From an uncultured bacterium (GTDB lineage: Bacteria; Cyanobacteriota; Vampirovibrionia; Gastranaerophilales; Gastranaerophilaceae), in NCBI GenBank assembly GCA_949286705.1, contig CASEDF010000001.1:1-64000 (forward strand): a stretch of DNA of 64,000 nucleotides, written 5' to 3'. How positions within the stretch are numbered: position 1 is the stretch's first letter; every line of letters begins with the position of its first letter. Below, in pieces: positions 16,988 through 25,532 of this stretch. The notes under the pieces were generated by a model that did no database searches, was not told where the DNA came from, and saw only the letters and a program-made list of their open reading frames with translations. A program made the translations under genes and the position numbers.

Positions 16988-17935
16988 ATGACAAAAAACA
17001 GAATAGGAATAGATGTCGGCGGAACTAATGTTAAAATCGCCCTTGTTGATGATAAAGGAAGCATTTTATATTCAAATTCAGTACCCACCCGTGCGGAAAT
17101 GGGCTATGAATATACAGTAAATAATATTAAACAGGCAATCAGAGATTTGATGTCCGAGACAAAAGTTACCAGTATTGAAGGTATCGGCTTTGATTTTCCG
17201 GGTCAAATCGACTACAAAAACGGTATTGTAAGGCTTGCTCCGAATATTCCGGGCTGGGTTAATATTCCGATTGCAAAAATCATTGAAGATGAATTCAAAA
17301 TTCCGACAAGAATTGATAATGACGTTCACTGCGCAGCGCTTGGCGAATTGAATTTCGGTGCGGGAAAAGGTTGTGAAAACTTCATCTGCATGACTGTCGG
17401 AACAGGGATAGGTTCAGGTATTGTAATTAACGGAAAACTTGTACGCGGCGCCTCAAATGCAGCAGGCGAACTCGGTCATATAAAACTTCAAATGCATGAA
17501 GGTCCTCTTTGCGGCTGCGGCGACCACGGATGTCTTGAAGCTTTTGCATCAGGTCCGTCTATTGTTGCAATGGCAGAAGAATATATTCTTGGCGGCAAAT
17601 CAACAAAATTCCGCGAACTTGCATCAGGCGGCGAAATTACACCGTTTATTGTTGCGGAAGCGGCAAAACAGGGCGATCCGGTGGCAAGAAGAATTTTTGC
17701 ACGGATTGGTGAATACATAGGCTTTGGACTTTCAAGTGTCGTAAATCTTTTAAATCCAGAAAAAATCATTATAGGCGGCGGCGTTGCCGATGCTGGAGAT
17801 ATTTTACTTGACCCGATAAAAGAAACCATTAAAAAACGCGCCATGGTTGTTGCAGGATCTGCCGTCGAAATTGTTCCGGCCAAATTAGGCAACACTGCAG
17901 GCGTCATCGGTGCAAGTTTATTAATAGAAAGTTAA
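16988..17935 (+). CDS. glk: ROK-family glucokinase
   Basis: ATP-dependent sugar kinase of the ROK family, probably phosphorylating glucose at the entry to glycolysis. The phosphate loop GIDVGGTNVKIALVDD is at the N-terminus; AAGELGHIKL carries the ExGH substrate motif (about 160); the zinc site is CGCGDHGCLEAFAS (about 178). The length of 315 is typical. The gene stands alone, followed by a strong terminator. ROK members also phosphorylate other hexoses or ManNAc, so the sugar is inferred. GTCGTAAAAT 30-40 bases upstream may be the -10. Confidence 0.88.
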   Translation: MTKNRIGIDVGGTNVKIALVDDKGSILYSNSVPTRAEMGYEYTVNNIKQAIRDLMSETKVTSIEGIGFDFPGQIDYKNGIVRLAPNIPGWVNIPIAKIIEDEFKIPTRIDNDVHCAALGELNFGAGKGCENFICMTVGTGIGSGIVINGKLVRGASNAAGELGHIKLQMHEGPLCGCGDHGCLEAFASGPSIVAMAEEYILGGKSTKFRELASGGEITPFIVAEAAKQGDPVARRIFARIGEYIGFGLSSVVNLLNPEKIIIGGGVADAGDILLDPIKETIKKRAMVVAGSAVEIVPAKLGNTAGVIGASLLIES

Positions 17936-17937
17936 TA

Positions 17938-17975
17938 AAAAAGAGTGCGATACTTATTATACCGCACTCTTTTTA
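17938..17975. terminator. Bidirectional terminator after glk
   Basis: AAAAGAGTGCG and CGCACTCTTTTT form an 11-bp stem with T- and A-runs at both sides, usable from either strand. Confidence 0.85.
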
Positions 17976-18131
17976 TCACGGCAGGGAATCATGCTGTCCC
18001 TGAACCGCCGGTGTCGTTATAAGCTGCCGGTTCACCGCTCCTTTAGAGAGCTTGCATTAGTCCGAAAGGCAGCCGCCGCGCATATTTGCATGTCCCAGCA
18101 TATCCGGGATTGATTCGGGCAGGACACCGTT
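17976..18131. ncRNA. GC-rich structured segment, possible unidentified ncRNA
   Basis: About 155 bases of markedly higher GC than the surroundings lie between the ends of two convergent genes. Self-complementary parts include CAGGGA/TCCCTG (17985-18007 region), GGTGTC with GACACC at the far end, GCTGCC/GGCAGC and a CCGAAAGG stretch resembling a GNRA-capped stem. No reading frame of note is present. It was compared by eye with SRP RNA, 6S RNA, RNase P and tmRNA, with no convincing match. It ends at the bidirectional terminator at 17938-17975 if read on the minus strand. Whether it is transcribed is not known. Confidence 0.4.
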
Positions 18132-18611
18132 TTATTCTTGAATTTCTATTTTTTGGGGTTTATAATCTTCGGTATTTTGTTTGGGAATTGTTATTTTCAA
18201 AACACCGTTTTTGTATTTAGCTGTCGCTTCTTTGCCTTGTACAGGCTGATCAAAAGAAATTGTTCTTTGATATTTACCGTAGCGAAATTCACTTGTGTGA
18301 TATTTGGCATTTTTTTCAGATTCTTCTTTTTCTTCTTTTTCCTCCTGAATTTCGGCTGTTATTGTCATAAAATCATTGTCAATTTCAATTTCTATATCAT
18401 CCTTTTTTATTCCGGGAAGCTGAACTTTTACAGTGTAATTTTCTTTATTCTGTTTGACTTCAATTGCAGGACGCCAGACGGAATTTTTCTTTATGTTCAA
18501 CGGATTTGCAAAATGGCTGCTTAAAAGCGTATCTCTTAAAAAATTATTTAATTCCTGATGAATACTGTCAAAATACAAATCAGGTTCACGGATTATTATA
18601 TCGTGTTTCAT
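18132..18611 (-). CDS. Small heat shock protein, Hsp20/alpha-crystallin family
   Basis: ATP-independent chaperone that holds unfolding proteins. The start at 18611 is chosen for the AAAGGAG site; earlier in-frame ATGs lack one. The alpha-crystallin domain spans about residues 45-140: RPAIEVKQNKENYTVKVQLP, then IKKDDIEIEIDNDFMTITAE, then an acidic/lysine loop, then FRYGKYQRTISFDQPV and YKNGVLKITIPK. A short C-terminal tail follows. The length of 159 is typical. No CIRCE-like element is obvious in front. Confidence 0.93.
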   Translation of the reverse strand: MKHDIIIREPDLYFDSIHQELNNFLRDTLLSSHFANPLNIKKNSVWRPAIEVKQNKENYTVKVQLPGIKKDDIEIEIDNDFMTITAEIQEEKEEKEESEKNAKYHTSEFRYGKYQRTISFDQPVQGKEATAKYKNGVLKITIPKQNTEDYKPQKIEIQE

Positions 18612-18751
18612 AGAAACTCCTTTCATAATCAAGATAAACTCTTTCTCCTGTAGTTTCATTCTCTCAAAGTACAATAAATTATCCGGAAATATACACTTTT
18701 GATTAATAGATTTAATTTTTCATTGTCTGATAATGTTTTAAGGAGGCAATT

Positions 18752-19777
18752 ATGGCAATAAAAATGTTAGTTTTTGAATACAGAAAAACCGAACATGATT
18801 TTTTCGGCAAAAATAAATTGGATAATTACGATATAAAATTCTTTGATTTCAGCCTGAATGAAACAACCGTTAATGAATTATCCGAAGAAGATCTTGAACA
18901 AACATCCATCATAAGTCTTTTTATAAATTCAGTAATAACAAAAGAAGTATTGGACAAATTCAAAAATTTACGCGTAATTGCAATGCGCTCAACAGGCTAT
19001 GACAATATTAATAAAAAAGCATGCCAGCAAAGAAACATCGCTCTTTTAAACGTCCAAAATTACGGTGAAACTGCCGTTGCGGAATTCACAATGGGCTTGA
19101 TTATCGGGATTGTAAGAAACATTTTTAAATCCGTTATAAGCATCAAAGAAGATATTTTTAAAGAAGTTTCGTTTGTCGGACGTGATCTGGAAAAACTAAC
19201 CATCGGTGTCGTAGGAACCGGTGCAATCGGTGCTGCTGTATGCAAACTTGCCCATGCCTTCGGAATGAAAATACTCGCCTATGACTTAATTGAAAAAACA
19301 GAACTCGAAAAAAAATACAATGTTAATTTTACAACTCTGGATTTTTTAATTCGAAATTCAGATGTAATAACTTTACACGTCCCGTATACCGGAAATAATT
19401 ACCATATGTTCTCAAAACATGAATTTGACCTGATGAAACAAAATTCCTATTTTATAAATGTTGCAAGAGGTGAACTTGTTGATACAAAATATTTAAAAGA
19501 AAACCTTGAAAACGGTAAAATCCTCGGCGCAGCTCTTGATGTTGTGGCATGTAAATACAATCCGGACTGTGAAAAATTTTCCGACAATATGGAAAAGACC
19601 TCGCTTGAATGCCTTTCCAATTCAAAAATTATTCAAGACTTAATCCAAATGCCAAATGTTTTCATAACTCCGCACATAGCCTATGAATCTCAGGATGCTA
19701 TTGATTTTATCCTGACAAAAACTTTTGACGGAATTCTGGATTTTACAAACGGCGGAAGCAAAAACAGAGTTTTTTAA
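18752..19777 (+). CDS. ldhA: D-lactate dehydrogenase-like 2-hydroxyacid dehydrogenase
   Basis: Reduces pyruvate to D-lactate with NADH in fermentation, judged by closeness to the LdhA type. The NAD-binding motif is TIGVVGTGAIGAAVC (about 149-163). VARGELVDTKYL supplies the catalytic region, and the C-terminal TPHIAYES supplies the catalytic His. The N-terminal substrate domain has AMRSTGYDNINKKAC, the typical D-LDH signature with RSxGxDN. The length of 341 is normal. AAGGAGG precedes the start. Other D-2-hydroxyacid substrates cannot be excluded. Confidence 0.88.
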   Translation: MAIKMLVFEYRKTEHDFFGKNKLDNYDIKFFDFSLNETTVNELSEEDLEQTSIISLFINSVITKEVLDKFKNLRVIAMRSTGYDNINKKACQQRNIALLNVQNYGETAVAEFTMGLIIGIVRNIFKSVISIKEDIFKEVSFVGRDLEKLTIGVVGTGAIGAAVCKLAHAFGMKILAYDLIEKTELEKKYNVNFTTLDFLIRNSDVITLHVPYTGNNYHMFSKHEFDLMKQNSYFINVARGELVDTKYLKENLENGKILGAALDVVACKYNPDCEKFSDNMEKTSLECLSNSKIIQDLIQMPNVFITPHIAYESQDAIDFILTKTFDGILDFTNGGSKNRVF

Positions 19778-19830
19778 ATAAAATTTGTTAAAATTTTTGC
19801 CTAAAATATATAATATTTTATAATAAAAGA

Positions 19831-21159
19831 ATGAAAATAGGATTTGTACCAATAGATAATCGTCCGGTATGTTACACACTGCCTGAACAGATTGCGGCAA
19901 TTGATGAGAGTATTGAACTTTTTATGCCCGACAGAAACCTCCTCGGCAGTTTAACCAAATATGCAGATACAGATAAACTCTTTGAATGGCTCAAAAATCT
20001 GCCCGAGCTTGATGCCGTCATAATTTCACTTGATACACTTGCCTACGGCGGGCTTATATCTTCCAGAAGATGCCCTGATAAATTTGAACAAATCAAATCA
20101 AGAATTGAAAAATTAAAAGAGATTTTATCGCAAAAAAATGCTGAAATCTATGCGTTTTCAAGCATTATGCGAATCTCAAACAATAATATAAATGAGGAAG
20201 AAAAAGAATACTGGAACAAATGGGGCAAAAAAATCTTCAATTATTCTTACTGTATGGATAAATACGGCACAGTATGCCAAAAAGAAGTCCCTGACGAAAT
20301 TCTTGAGGATTATCTGAACACACGAAAAAGAAATTTTGAGATTAACAAAATTTACCTTGACTGGCAAAAACAAGGATTTTTTAATACTCTTGTTTTTTCA
20401 AAAGATGATTGCACTGAATTCGGTTTTAATGTTCAGGAGGCAAAAACTCTGGAAAAACTCGGAGGATTTGTGAAAACAGGCGCTGATGAAATTCCTCTTT
20501 CCCTACTGGCACGGGCAATTAAAGGTGATGTAAAAATTGCTCCCGTCTTTTTGGAACCTCAATATAAAAATCTTATCTCAAATTATGAGGACATTCCGGT
20601 TGAAAAAAGCGTATCAGGACAGATTGAACTTGCCGGTTGTAAAATTTCAAATGAAAATGATGCGGATATTTTATTGTATGTCAATAATTTTAAAAAGCAT
20701 CAGGGCGAAATTGTAATGGGTATTGATACTGAACCCTTTAACGGCATATGGAAAACTCCTCTTAAACCCTATATGATTGCCGATATCCGTTTTGCAAACG
20801 GTGCTGATAATAAATTTGTGGAACAAATTTTTAAAACAGATTTTGACGATAATTTTTACGGATATTCAGCCTGGAATACTACCGCAAATACGCTCGGAAG
20901 CCTAATTTGCGCCGCAAAAATTAAATATCTGGCAAAAAACTACAGCGAGAACGCATTCAAAAAATTAGCAATCGTCCGCTTTCTTGATGATTGGGCATAT
21001 CAGGCAACTGTACGCCAGCAAAAGCCTGATGCGGCATTAATTAAATCTAAAATTACAAATTTTGAAAAAATTGTATTTGATAAAATGCATCTGAGTGCAA
21101 ATTTAAGTTACAAATTCCCGTGGAACAGATTATTTGAGGTGGAAATTGAGTTTAATTGA
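19831..21159 (+). CDS. DUF4127 family protein
   Basis: The N-terminus MKIGFVPIDNRPVCY and the segment IISLDTLAYGGLISSRRCP are characteristic of the DUF4127 family, whose biochemical function is not established. The 442-residue protein has no signal peptide or membrane span. Acidic and aromatic clusters (WNTTANTLGSLICAAK, FLDDWAYQATVRQ) match the conserved C-terminal half. It shares its last 14 bases with the mntP-like gene, implying co-transcription. A possible leaderless start: TATAATATTTT lies just upstream of the ATG and no clear SD is seen. Confidence 0.75.
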   Translation: MKIGFVPIDNRPVCYTLPEQIAAIDESIELFMPDRNLLGSLTKYADTDKLFEWLKNLPELDAVIISLDTLAYGGLISSRRCPDKFEQIKSRIEKLKEILSQKNAEIYAFSSIMRISNNNINEEEKEYWNKWGKKIFNYSYCMDKYGTVCQKEVPDEILEDYLNTRKRNFEINKIYLDWQKQGFFNTLVFSKDDCTEFGFNVQEAKTLEKLGGFVKTGADEIPLSLLARAIKGDVKIAPVFLEPQYKNLISNYEDIPVEKSVSGQIELAGCKISNENDADILLYVNNFKKHQGEIVMGIDTEPFNGIWKTPLKPYMIADIRFANGADNKFVEQIFKTDFDDNFYGYSAWNTTANTLGSLICAAKIKYLAKNYSENAFKKLAIVRFLDDWAYQATVRQQKPDAALIKSKITNFEKIVFDKMHLSANLSYKFPWNRLFEVEIEFN

Positions 21160-21688
21160 TATAATTTTACTTGCAATAGCACTTGGCATAGATTGTTTGG
21201 TTGTGTCATTTTCACAGGGACTTATACTTAATAAAAACCGGACGGCAAATTCATTAAAATTAGCAGCAACAATGGGATTATTCCAAGGATTAATGCCCTG
21301 CATAGGCTATATAGGTGCAAATTATATTTACGAATTAATCGCACCCTACAGCAAATGGATTGTCTTCGGCATATTCATGATTTTAGGCATAAAATTTATC
21401 TTAGAGGCTTTTGAAGGAGAAAAAAAAGAAATATGCTGTATAGATTTAAGATGCCTTATCAGTCTGGGTATAGCAACAAGCATTGACGCACTTGTTTCAG
21501 GAGCCGGTTTAAATTTTACGGACACTCCTCTTATGTTTTCCGCCATAATTATAGGATTTGCCTCTTTTGTTATGTCTTTAAGCGGATTCTGGTTTGGAAA
21601 TTTCTTTAAAAAATTCCCTCCGAAGTATCTTGAAATAACAGGCGGTGCAATTCTAATTTTTCTGGCCGCAAAATCAATAATATTTTAA
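21146..21688 (+). CDS. mntP: MntP-like manganese efflux pump
   Basis: Six-helix inner-membrane protein with two repeated halves. LAIALGIDCLVVSFSQGL and LGIATSIDALVSGAGL carry the conserved Asp of the MntP family, which exports Mn2+. The TTG at 21146 is preferred because GAGGTGG precedes it; a TTG four codons earlier is also in frame. The length of about 180 is usual. The start lies inside the DUF4127 gene, so the two are probably coupled. In many bacteria mntP is under a manganese riboswitch; none is seen here. Confidence 0.85.
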   Translation: MSLIDIILLAIALGIDCLVVSFSQGLILNKNRTANSLKLAATMGLFQGLMPCIGYIGANYIYELIAPYSKWIVFGIFMILGIKFILEAFEGEKKEICCIDLRCLISLGIATSIDALVSGAGLNFTDTPLMFSAIIIGFASFVMSLSGFWFGNFFKKFPPKYLEITGGAILIFLAAKSIIF

Positions 21689-21758
21689 TTTTTGGCATGC
21701 CTTCATGCCTGAAATCCAACAATATTCTTGAATTATTTACATTTCTTAACAGTTTACA

Positions 21759-21801
21759 AAACCATGTAAAACCATGTCACAACATGGGTTTGCATGGTTC
21801 A
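21759..21801. repeat. AAACCATG direct and inverted repeats
   Basis: AAACCATGTAAAACCATGT followed by ACATGGGTTTGCATGGTT forms direct and inverted copies of one 8-mer, able to fold as a hairpin or bind a dimeric protein. It lies in the 366-base gap after mntP. Without a clear U-tract it is not a standard terminator. Confidence 0.4.
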
Positions 21802-21915
21802 AAATCTTAAGAGCATGATATAGCTTTGTTTAGCATGTAATTGACATTTCAAAAACGGCTGTGTAAAGGCGTTTAAGCGCCTTGTTACAAATCTTCACAA
21901 CCACATGTTTGCCCC

Positions 21916-22054
21916 TTGAAAAATAAAACTTATTTCCTATAATGTTAGTATAGGTCGGAGATAGTTGATACAAGCGACCTCAGGGGTGGGGTAAAGGCAG
22001 CTTTGCTGTCTATATCACGCATGTGTGAGTAGATGAATTTGGAGATTATATAAA
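21916..22054 (+). promoter_or_regulatory. Promoter and structured leader of the Cys-cluster gene
   Basis: TTGAAA (21916) and TATAAT (21938) are spaced by 16 bases. The roughly 105-base leader that follows has stems GGTCG/CGACC (21953-21987), GGCAGC/GCTGTC (about 21997-22012) and TCACGC-ATGTGTGA (22015-22029). GGAG at 22041 serves the TTG start. No known riboswitch signature was recognised. Confidence 0.45.
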
Positions 22055-22276
22055 TTGTTTAGAAGTAGAGATATGGGAAGGGCAGTTGCTGTTAGAAGAT
22101 GGACTCCTACAGCACTTGAATGTTATAAAAGAGGATGTAATTGTGAAGGATGTTTCTATAAAGACTTTTTTAGCGGATCTTCACAAAAATGCCAGATGAA
22201 AGCATCCGTATTGGAATTGGTCAGAGTAATCGGCACACCGAATGTTGAATTACCGCAATTTATTATAGAAGATTAA
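22055..22276 (+). CDS. Small cysteine-cluster protein (CNCEGCFY)
   Basis: A 73-residue protein from a TTG start with a GGAG site 10 bases upstream. The core is WTPTALECYKRGCNCEGCFYK, with more cysteines at KCQMK; the four to five cysteines could hold a metal or cluster. The C-terminal part (ASVLELVRVIGTP) is helical and resembles a conserved segment in short bacterial proteins that share the CxCxGC motif, remembered only as a pattern. Basic N-terminus, no membrane span. Function unknown; the Cys cluster and structured leader make a regulatory role plausible. Confidence 0.65.
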   Translation: MFRSRDMGRAVAVRRWTPTALECYKRGCNCEGCFYKDFFSGSSQKCQMKASVLELVRVIGTPNVELPQFIIED

Positions 22277-22346
22277 TATTTTACCCCTTTAAAAAATACG
22301 TGAATTGTGTTATACTGCAAAAGCAGTATAATAAATGGAGGTTTAA

Positions 22347-22712
22347 ATGCACATTTACGTAAACGGAAGAAACATCGAAATTACTGACGCTATTAAGGCT
22401 TATGTAAGAGAAAAAATGGGGAAAGTAGCCGCACACTATGACCAAATCCAAGGTATAGATGTTGTTTTGTCAGTAATCAAAAATCCTTCAGCATCCGGAA
22501 AACACGTTGCGGAAGTTTCATGCAAAATGGCATCCGGCGTTGTCCGCTGTGAAGAAGCTGCTGAATCTATGTATGCAAGTATTGATTTATTGGCAGACAA
22601 ATTAGCAAGACAAATTGAAAAATATAAAGGCAAAACACTCACTCCGGGAAAAGAATCCATAAGAATGGACTCTCCTGAAGAAGAAAAAACCGAAGAAGAA
22701 GTGGTTGAATAA
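22347..22712 (+). CDS. hpf: Ribosome hibernation promoting factor (HPF/RaiA)
   Basis: Binds the 30S decoding region and inactivates or dimerises ribosomes in stationary phase. The N-terminal pattern MHIYVNGRNIEITDAIKAYV, then RCEEAAESMYASIDLLADKL, then ARQIEKYKGK, is the conserved S30AE domain. The length of 121 is the short type; an acidic C-terminal tail (EEEKTEEEVVE) replaces the long-form dimerisation domain. ATGGAGG precedes the start. A terminator follows at once. Confidence 0.93.
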   Translation: MHIYVNGRNIEITDAIKAYVREKMGKVAAHYDQIQGIDVVLSVIKNPSASGKHVAEVSCKMASGVVRCEEAAESMYASIDLLADKLARQIEKYKGKTLTPGKESIRMDSPEEEKTEEEVVE

Positions 22713-22742
22713 AAAAGAGCTCTTAAGGAGCTCTTTTTTTAT
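22711..22742 (+). terminator. Intrinsic terminator after hpf
   Basis: AAAAAAGAGCTC and GAGCTCTTTTTTT make a strong stem with both A- and T-runs; it also serves the convergent SGNH gene. Confidence 0.85.
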
Positions 22743-22747
22743 AAAAT

Positions 22748-23365
22748 TTATTTAATGTTTTCCGCAATAAATCCGGCAAAATTTTCCGCAATAATTCTGT
22801 GTGACTCTTTAGTATAATGAATTCCGTCGTACTTTGACGGCTGTACAAATTTATTAAAATCAAAATAAAAACAATTATTATTTTTTGCGACTTTTTCAAA
22901 AACAGGGAATATCCTTTGAATTTTTTGAATGGAATTTTTATCAAACATTGCCGAAAAACCGCTATGCAACAAATCTTCCGTAATTTTGACGGGAGGGACT
23001 ATAATCACATCGGTATTTGCATTTTTCACTATTGAAATAAGATTTTTCAAACCTTTTTCCGCAGCAGCTTCATCAAGGGAATAAAAAATCTGTGCATCAT
23101 TTGTTCCCACACTCAAAATACAAATATCAAACTTGCCATGATTTTGCAGAAAAACAGAAAGATACTCCCCGCCGCTTTGTTTCAAACCTTCAGGATTTTT
23201 AAAAAATCCTGTACGGTTATTCATGCCTTCTTCTATAATTTCATATTCCGGAAAAAGCAGACTTGCTAAAATTCCGCTCCAACGGCTTTCTTTATTAAAT
23301 CTTGTTCCGTTTTCAGGATTGAAACCAAATGTATTCGAATCACCAAAGCATAATATTTTTTTCAT
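22748..23365 (-). CDS. SGNH/GDSL hydrolase (arylesterase-like)
   Basis: Ester hydrolase of the SGNH fold. Block I is FGDSNTFGFNPENGTR with the nucleophilic Ser (about 9). The Gly block corresponds to the MNNRTG region, SVGTNDAQ (about 82-89) carries the Asn, and DGIHYTKESH near the C-terminus carries the Asp/His pair. It resembles the TAP/arylesterase subgroup (RWSGILASLL). The 205-residue protein has no signal peptide, so it should be cytosolic. Substrate unknown. It ends at the hpf terminator. Confidence 0.87.
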   Translation of the reverse strand: MKKILCFGDSNTFGFNPENGTRFNKESRWSGILASLLFPEYEIIEEGMNNRTGFFKNPEGLKQSGGEYLSVFLQNHGKFDICILSVGTNDAQIFYSLDEAAAEKGLKNLISIVKNANTDVIIVPPVKITEDLLHSGFSAMFDKNSIQKIQRIFPVFEKVAKNNNCFYFDFNKFVQPSKYDGIHYTKESHRIIAENFAGFIAENIK

Positions 23366-23379
23366 AAATTATCTTTAAA

Positions 23380-23454
23380 TGGCGGCGGTAAGGGGAATTG
23401 AACCCCTGTTTGGAGAATGAGAATCTCCCGTCCTAACCACTAGACGATACCGCT
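23380..23454 (-). tRNA. tRNA-Glu (CTC anticodon)
   Basis: On the minus strand the D arm (TCGTCTAGTGGTTAGGACG) is followed by anticodon stem GGAGA/TCTCC with loop TTCTCAT, giving anticodon CTC. The T arm is AGGGG-TTCAATT-CCCCT. The acceptor is AGCGGTA/TACCGCC with G73 and an encoded CCA. The first pair is A-C, a mismatch; the rest pair. No distal element or integrase adjoins it. The identity rests on anticodon and Glu-type D arm. Confidence 0.9.
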
Positions 23455-23596
23455 GTGTGTAACTTTATTGTATCACTAAAAAATTTTTAGCAAATTTTTT
23501 AAAACATCAATAAAACGTATGATTTTATTTTTTACATCCTCTGCTAATATAAAACCATACTCCTTAGAGACTAAGATACACATATCCCTAATCAAC

Positions 23597-23628
23597 AGCT
23601 ATGCACCTCAGTACATAGCTTTTTTTTA
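23597..23628 (+). terminator. Orphan intrinsic terminator upstream of mscL
   Basis: AGCTATG/CATAGCT stem with a 10-base loop and eight T. No gene on the plus strand ends here (the tRNA points away), so it may end a short unannotated transcript arising at about 23480-23560. Confidence 0.6.
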
Positions 23629-23666
23629 TTTTTAAGTGTATAATAGAAAAAAATAAGGAGTAAAAA

Positions 23667-24134
23667 ATGTTAGAAAGATTAAAGAAAAATTTTGGTGAAT
23701 TTAAAACCTTTGCAATGAAAGGCAATGTAATTGATATGGCAGTCGGTATTATAATCGGTGCTGCCTTCGGGAAGATTATTGATTCACTGGTAAAAGATAT
23801 TATTATGCCGCCTTTGGGATGGCTTATGGGCAAAGTTGATTTTACAAATCTTTATCTGACCCTGCCGAATTACGACGGTGAAATTATAAAATATCCGTCG
23901 CTTGAAGCCGCTCAAAGCGCCGGTGCGGTAACAATCAATTACGGTATCTTTATTAACACTATGATAAGCTTTATAATTGTTGCTTTTTCGGTATTTATAC
24001 TTGTAAAAGCCATTAACAAACTGCGTGCGCAAGAAGTTAAAGAAGAAACTGTTACAACAAAAACATGCCCGTATTGTTTTTCAAACATTGATATCAGAGC
24101 GACAAAATGCCCCAATTGTACATCCGCAATATAA
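23667..24134 (+). CDS. mscL: Large-conductance mechanosensitive channel with C-terminal zinc ribbon
   Basis: Pentameric inner-membrane safety valve opened by membrane tension. TM1 is in [20 protein letters not shown] (about 19-38), with the conserved pore motif; a periplasmic loop with DFTNLYLTL follows, then TM2 in [22 protein letters not shown] (about 92-113). After it, a two-CxxC zinc ribbon (CPYCFSN, then CPNC) at about 131-152 takes the place of the usual charged helix tail. Zinc ribbons occur on some MscL homologues, but are not standard. AAGGAG precedes the start. ffh follows 21 bases later. Confidence 0.93.
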   Translation: MLERLKKNFGEFKTFAMKGNVIDMAVGIIIGAAFGKIIDSLVKDIIMPPLGWLMGKVDFTNLYLTLPNYDGEIIKYPSLEAAQSAGAVTINYGIFINTMISFIIVAFSVFILVKAINKLRAQEVKEETVTTKTCPYCFSNIDIRATKCPNCTSAI

Positions 24135-24155
24135 TTTTTATGCTAAGATAAAAAT

Positions 24156-25532
24156 ATGTTTGAAAGTTTAAGCGACAGATTACAAAGTATTATAAATAAA
24201 ACGCGGGGTGCAGAGCTGACTCAAGAAAATATGCAGGAAGCTTTGCGGGAAATCAGACGTGCGCTTTTGGAAGCGGATGTTAATTTACGCGTAGTAAAAG
24301 CGTTTATTTCCGCCATAAAAGATAAAGCCGAAGGTGAAAAGGTTTTGGAGGGTGTAAATCCATCGCAGCAGCTTGTTAAAATAGTTCATGATGAATTGAT
24401 TGAACTTTTAGGTAAAGAACAAAAACCTTTGAATTTAAACGGTCACCCTTCATTGATTATGATGCTTGGTCTTCAGGGTTCAGGTAAAACAACATCTTCA
24501 GCTAAACTCGCCGTAAAGCTTAAAAAAGAGGGTAAAAACCCGCTTCTGGTCGCATGTGATGTTTACAGACCCGCTGCAATTACACAATTAAAAACTCTCG
24601 GAAATGAAATCGGCGTTGAAGTTTTTACAATTGACGGCTCAAAAGATGTTAAAAATATTGTTCAAAGTGCCATTGATTACTCAAAAGAAAAAGGCTTTAA
24701 CGTTTTAATCCTTGATACCGCAGGACGTTTACAGATTGATACCGATATGATGGCAGAACTTTTAATAATAGACAGAGTTTTTGCCCCGCAGGAAAAATTA
24801 CTTGTAATTGACGCAATGACAGGTCAGGAAGCCGTAAATGTTGCAGAAAACTTTGATGCGCAAATCGGTTTGACAGGCTTGGTTTTAACAAAACTTGACG
24901 GCGACAGCCGCGGCGGCTCTGCATTAAGCGTGGTTTACTGTACAGGAAAACCTATAAAACTTACCGGTACCGGCGAAAAACTCAATGCGCTTGAAGATTT
25001 TTATCCGGAGCGTATGGCAACAAGAATTCTCGGCATGGGAGATATTGTGTCGCTGGTTGAACGTGCGCAGGAGGTTTTTGACGAAAAATCCGCCCGCGAG
25101 CTGGAAGCGAAAATGGCGAAAGCAGAATTCACCTTTGACGACTTTTTAAAAATGCAAAAACAAATGAAAATGATGGGCTCAATGGATCAAATCCTCGGAA
25201 TGATTCCGGGAATGAAAATGTCCAGAGATGACCGCGAAAAAATTTCCCACGAAGGCGAAAAACAATTCAAAAAGATTGAAGTTTTTATTCAAAGCATGAC
25301 GCCCGAAGAACGCGCCAACCCTGCGCTTTTGAATACAAGCCGTAAAAAACGCATCTCAAAAGGCTGCGGTATTGACATGCACAATATTAACCTTTACATC
25401 AAACAGTTTGAACAAATGCGAATGATGATGAAAGGTATGAATGACATGAAAAAAATGATGGGCGGATTTGGCGGCAAAATGGGCAAACACGCCATGACTA
25501 AAGCCATGTCAATGATAAGAAAGTTTAGATAA
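24156..25532 (+). CDS. ffh: Signal recognition particle protein Ffh
   Basis: SRP54 GTPase that delivers nascent inner-membrane proteins to FtsY. The N domain (1-90) is followed by the G domain with GLQGSGKTTSSAKLAVKL (about 105-122), DVYRPAAI, DTAGRLQ (about 189) and TKLDGDSRGG (about 246-255). The methionine-rich M domain (QKQMKMMGSMDQILGMIPGM, then MKKMMGGFGGKMGKH) binds SRP RNA and signal peptides. The length of 458 is typical. The SRP RNA itself was not found in this window with confidence. Confidence 0.97.
   Translation: MFESLSDRLQSIINKTRGAELTQENMQEALREIRRALLEADVNLRVVKAFISAIKDKAEGEKVLEGVNPSQQLVKIVHDELIELLGKEQKPLNLNGHPSLIMMLGLQGSGKTTSSAKLAVKLKKEGKNPLLVACDVYRPAAITQLKTLGNEIGVEVFTIDGSKDVKNIVQSAIDYSKEKGFNVLILDTAGRLQIDTDMMAELLIIDRVFAPQEKLLVIDAMTGQEAVNVAENFDAQIGLTGLVLTKLDGDSRGGSALSVVYCTGKPIKLTGTGEKLNALEDFYPERMATRILGMGDIVSLVERAQEVFDEKSARELEAKMAKAEFTFDDFLKMQKQMKMMGSMDQILGMIPGMKMSRDDREKISHEGEKQFKKIEVFIQSMTPEERANPALLNTSRKKRISKGCGIDMHNINLYIKQFEQMRMMMKGMNDMKKMMGGFGGKMGKHAMTKAMSMIRKFR

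Noticed and set aside
17976-18131. SRP 4.5S RNA or 6S RNA
   Set aside because: The CCGAAAGG stem lacks the flanking GGTCAGG/AGCAGCC pattern of SRP domain IV, and no long closing stem with a central bubble was seen as in 6S.
21950-22054. Known riboswitch (manganese, fluoride, c-di-GMP, SAM) in the leader
   Set aside because: None of the conserved core sequences of these classes is present; kept only as an unclassified structured leader.
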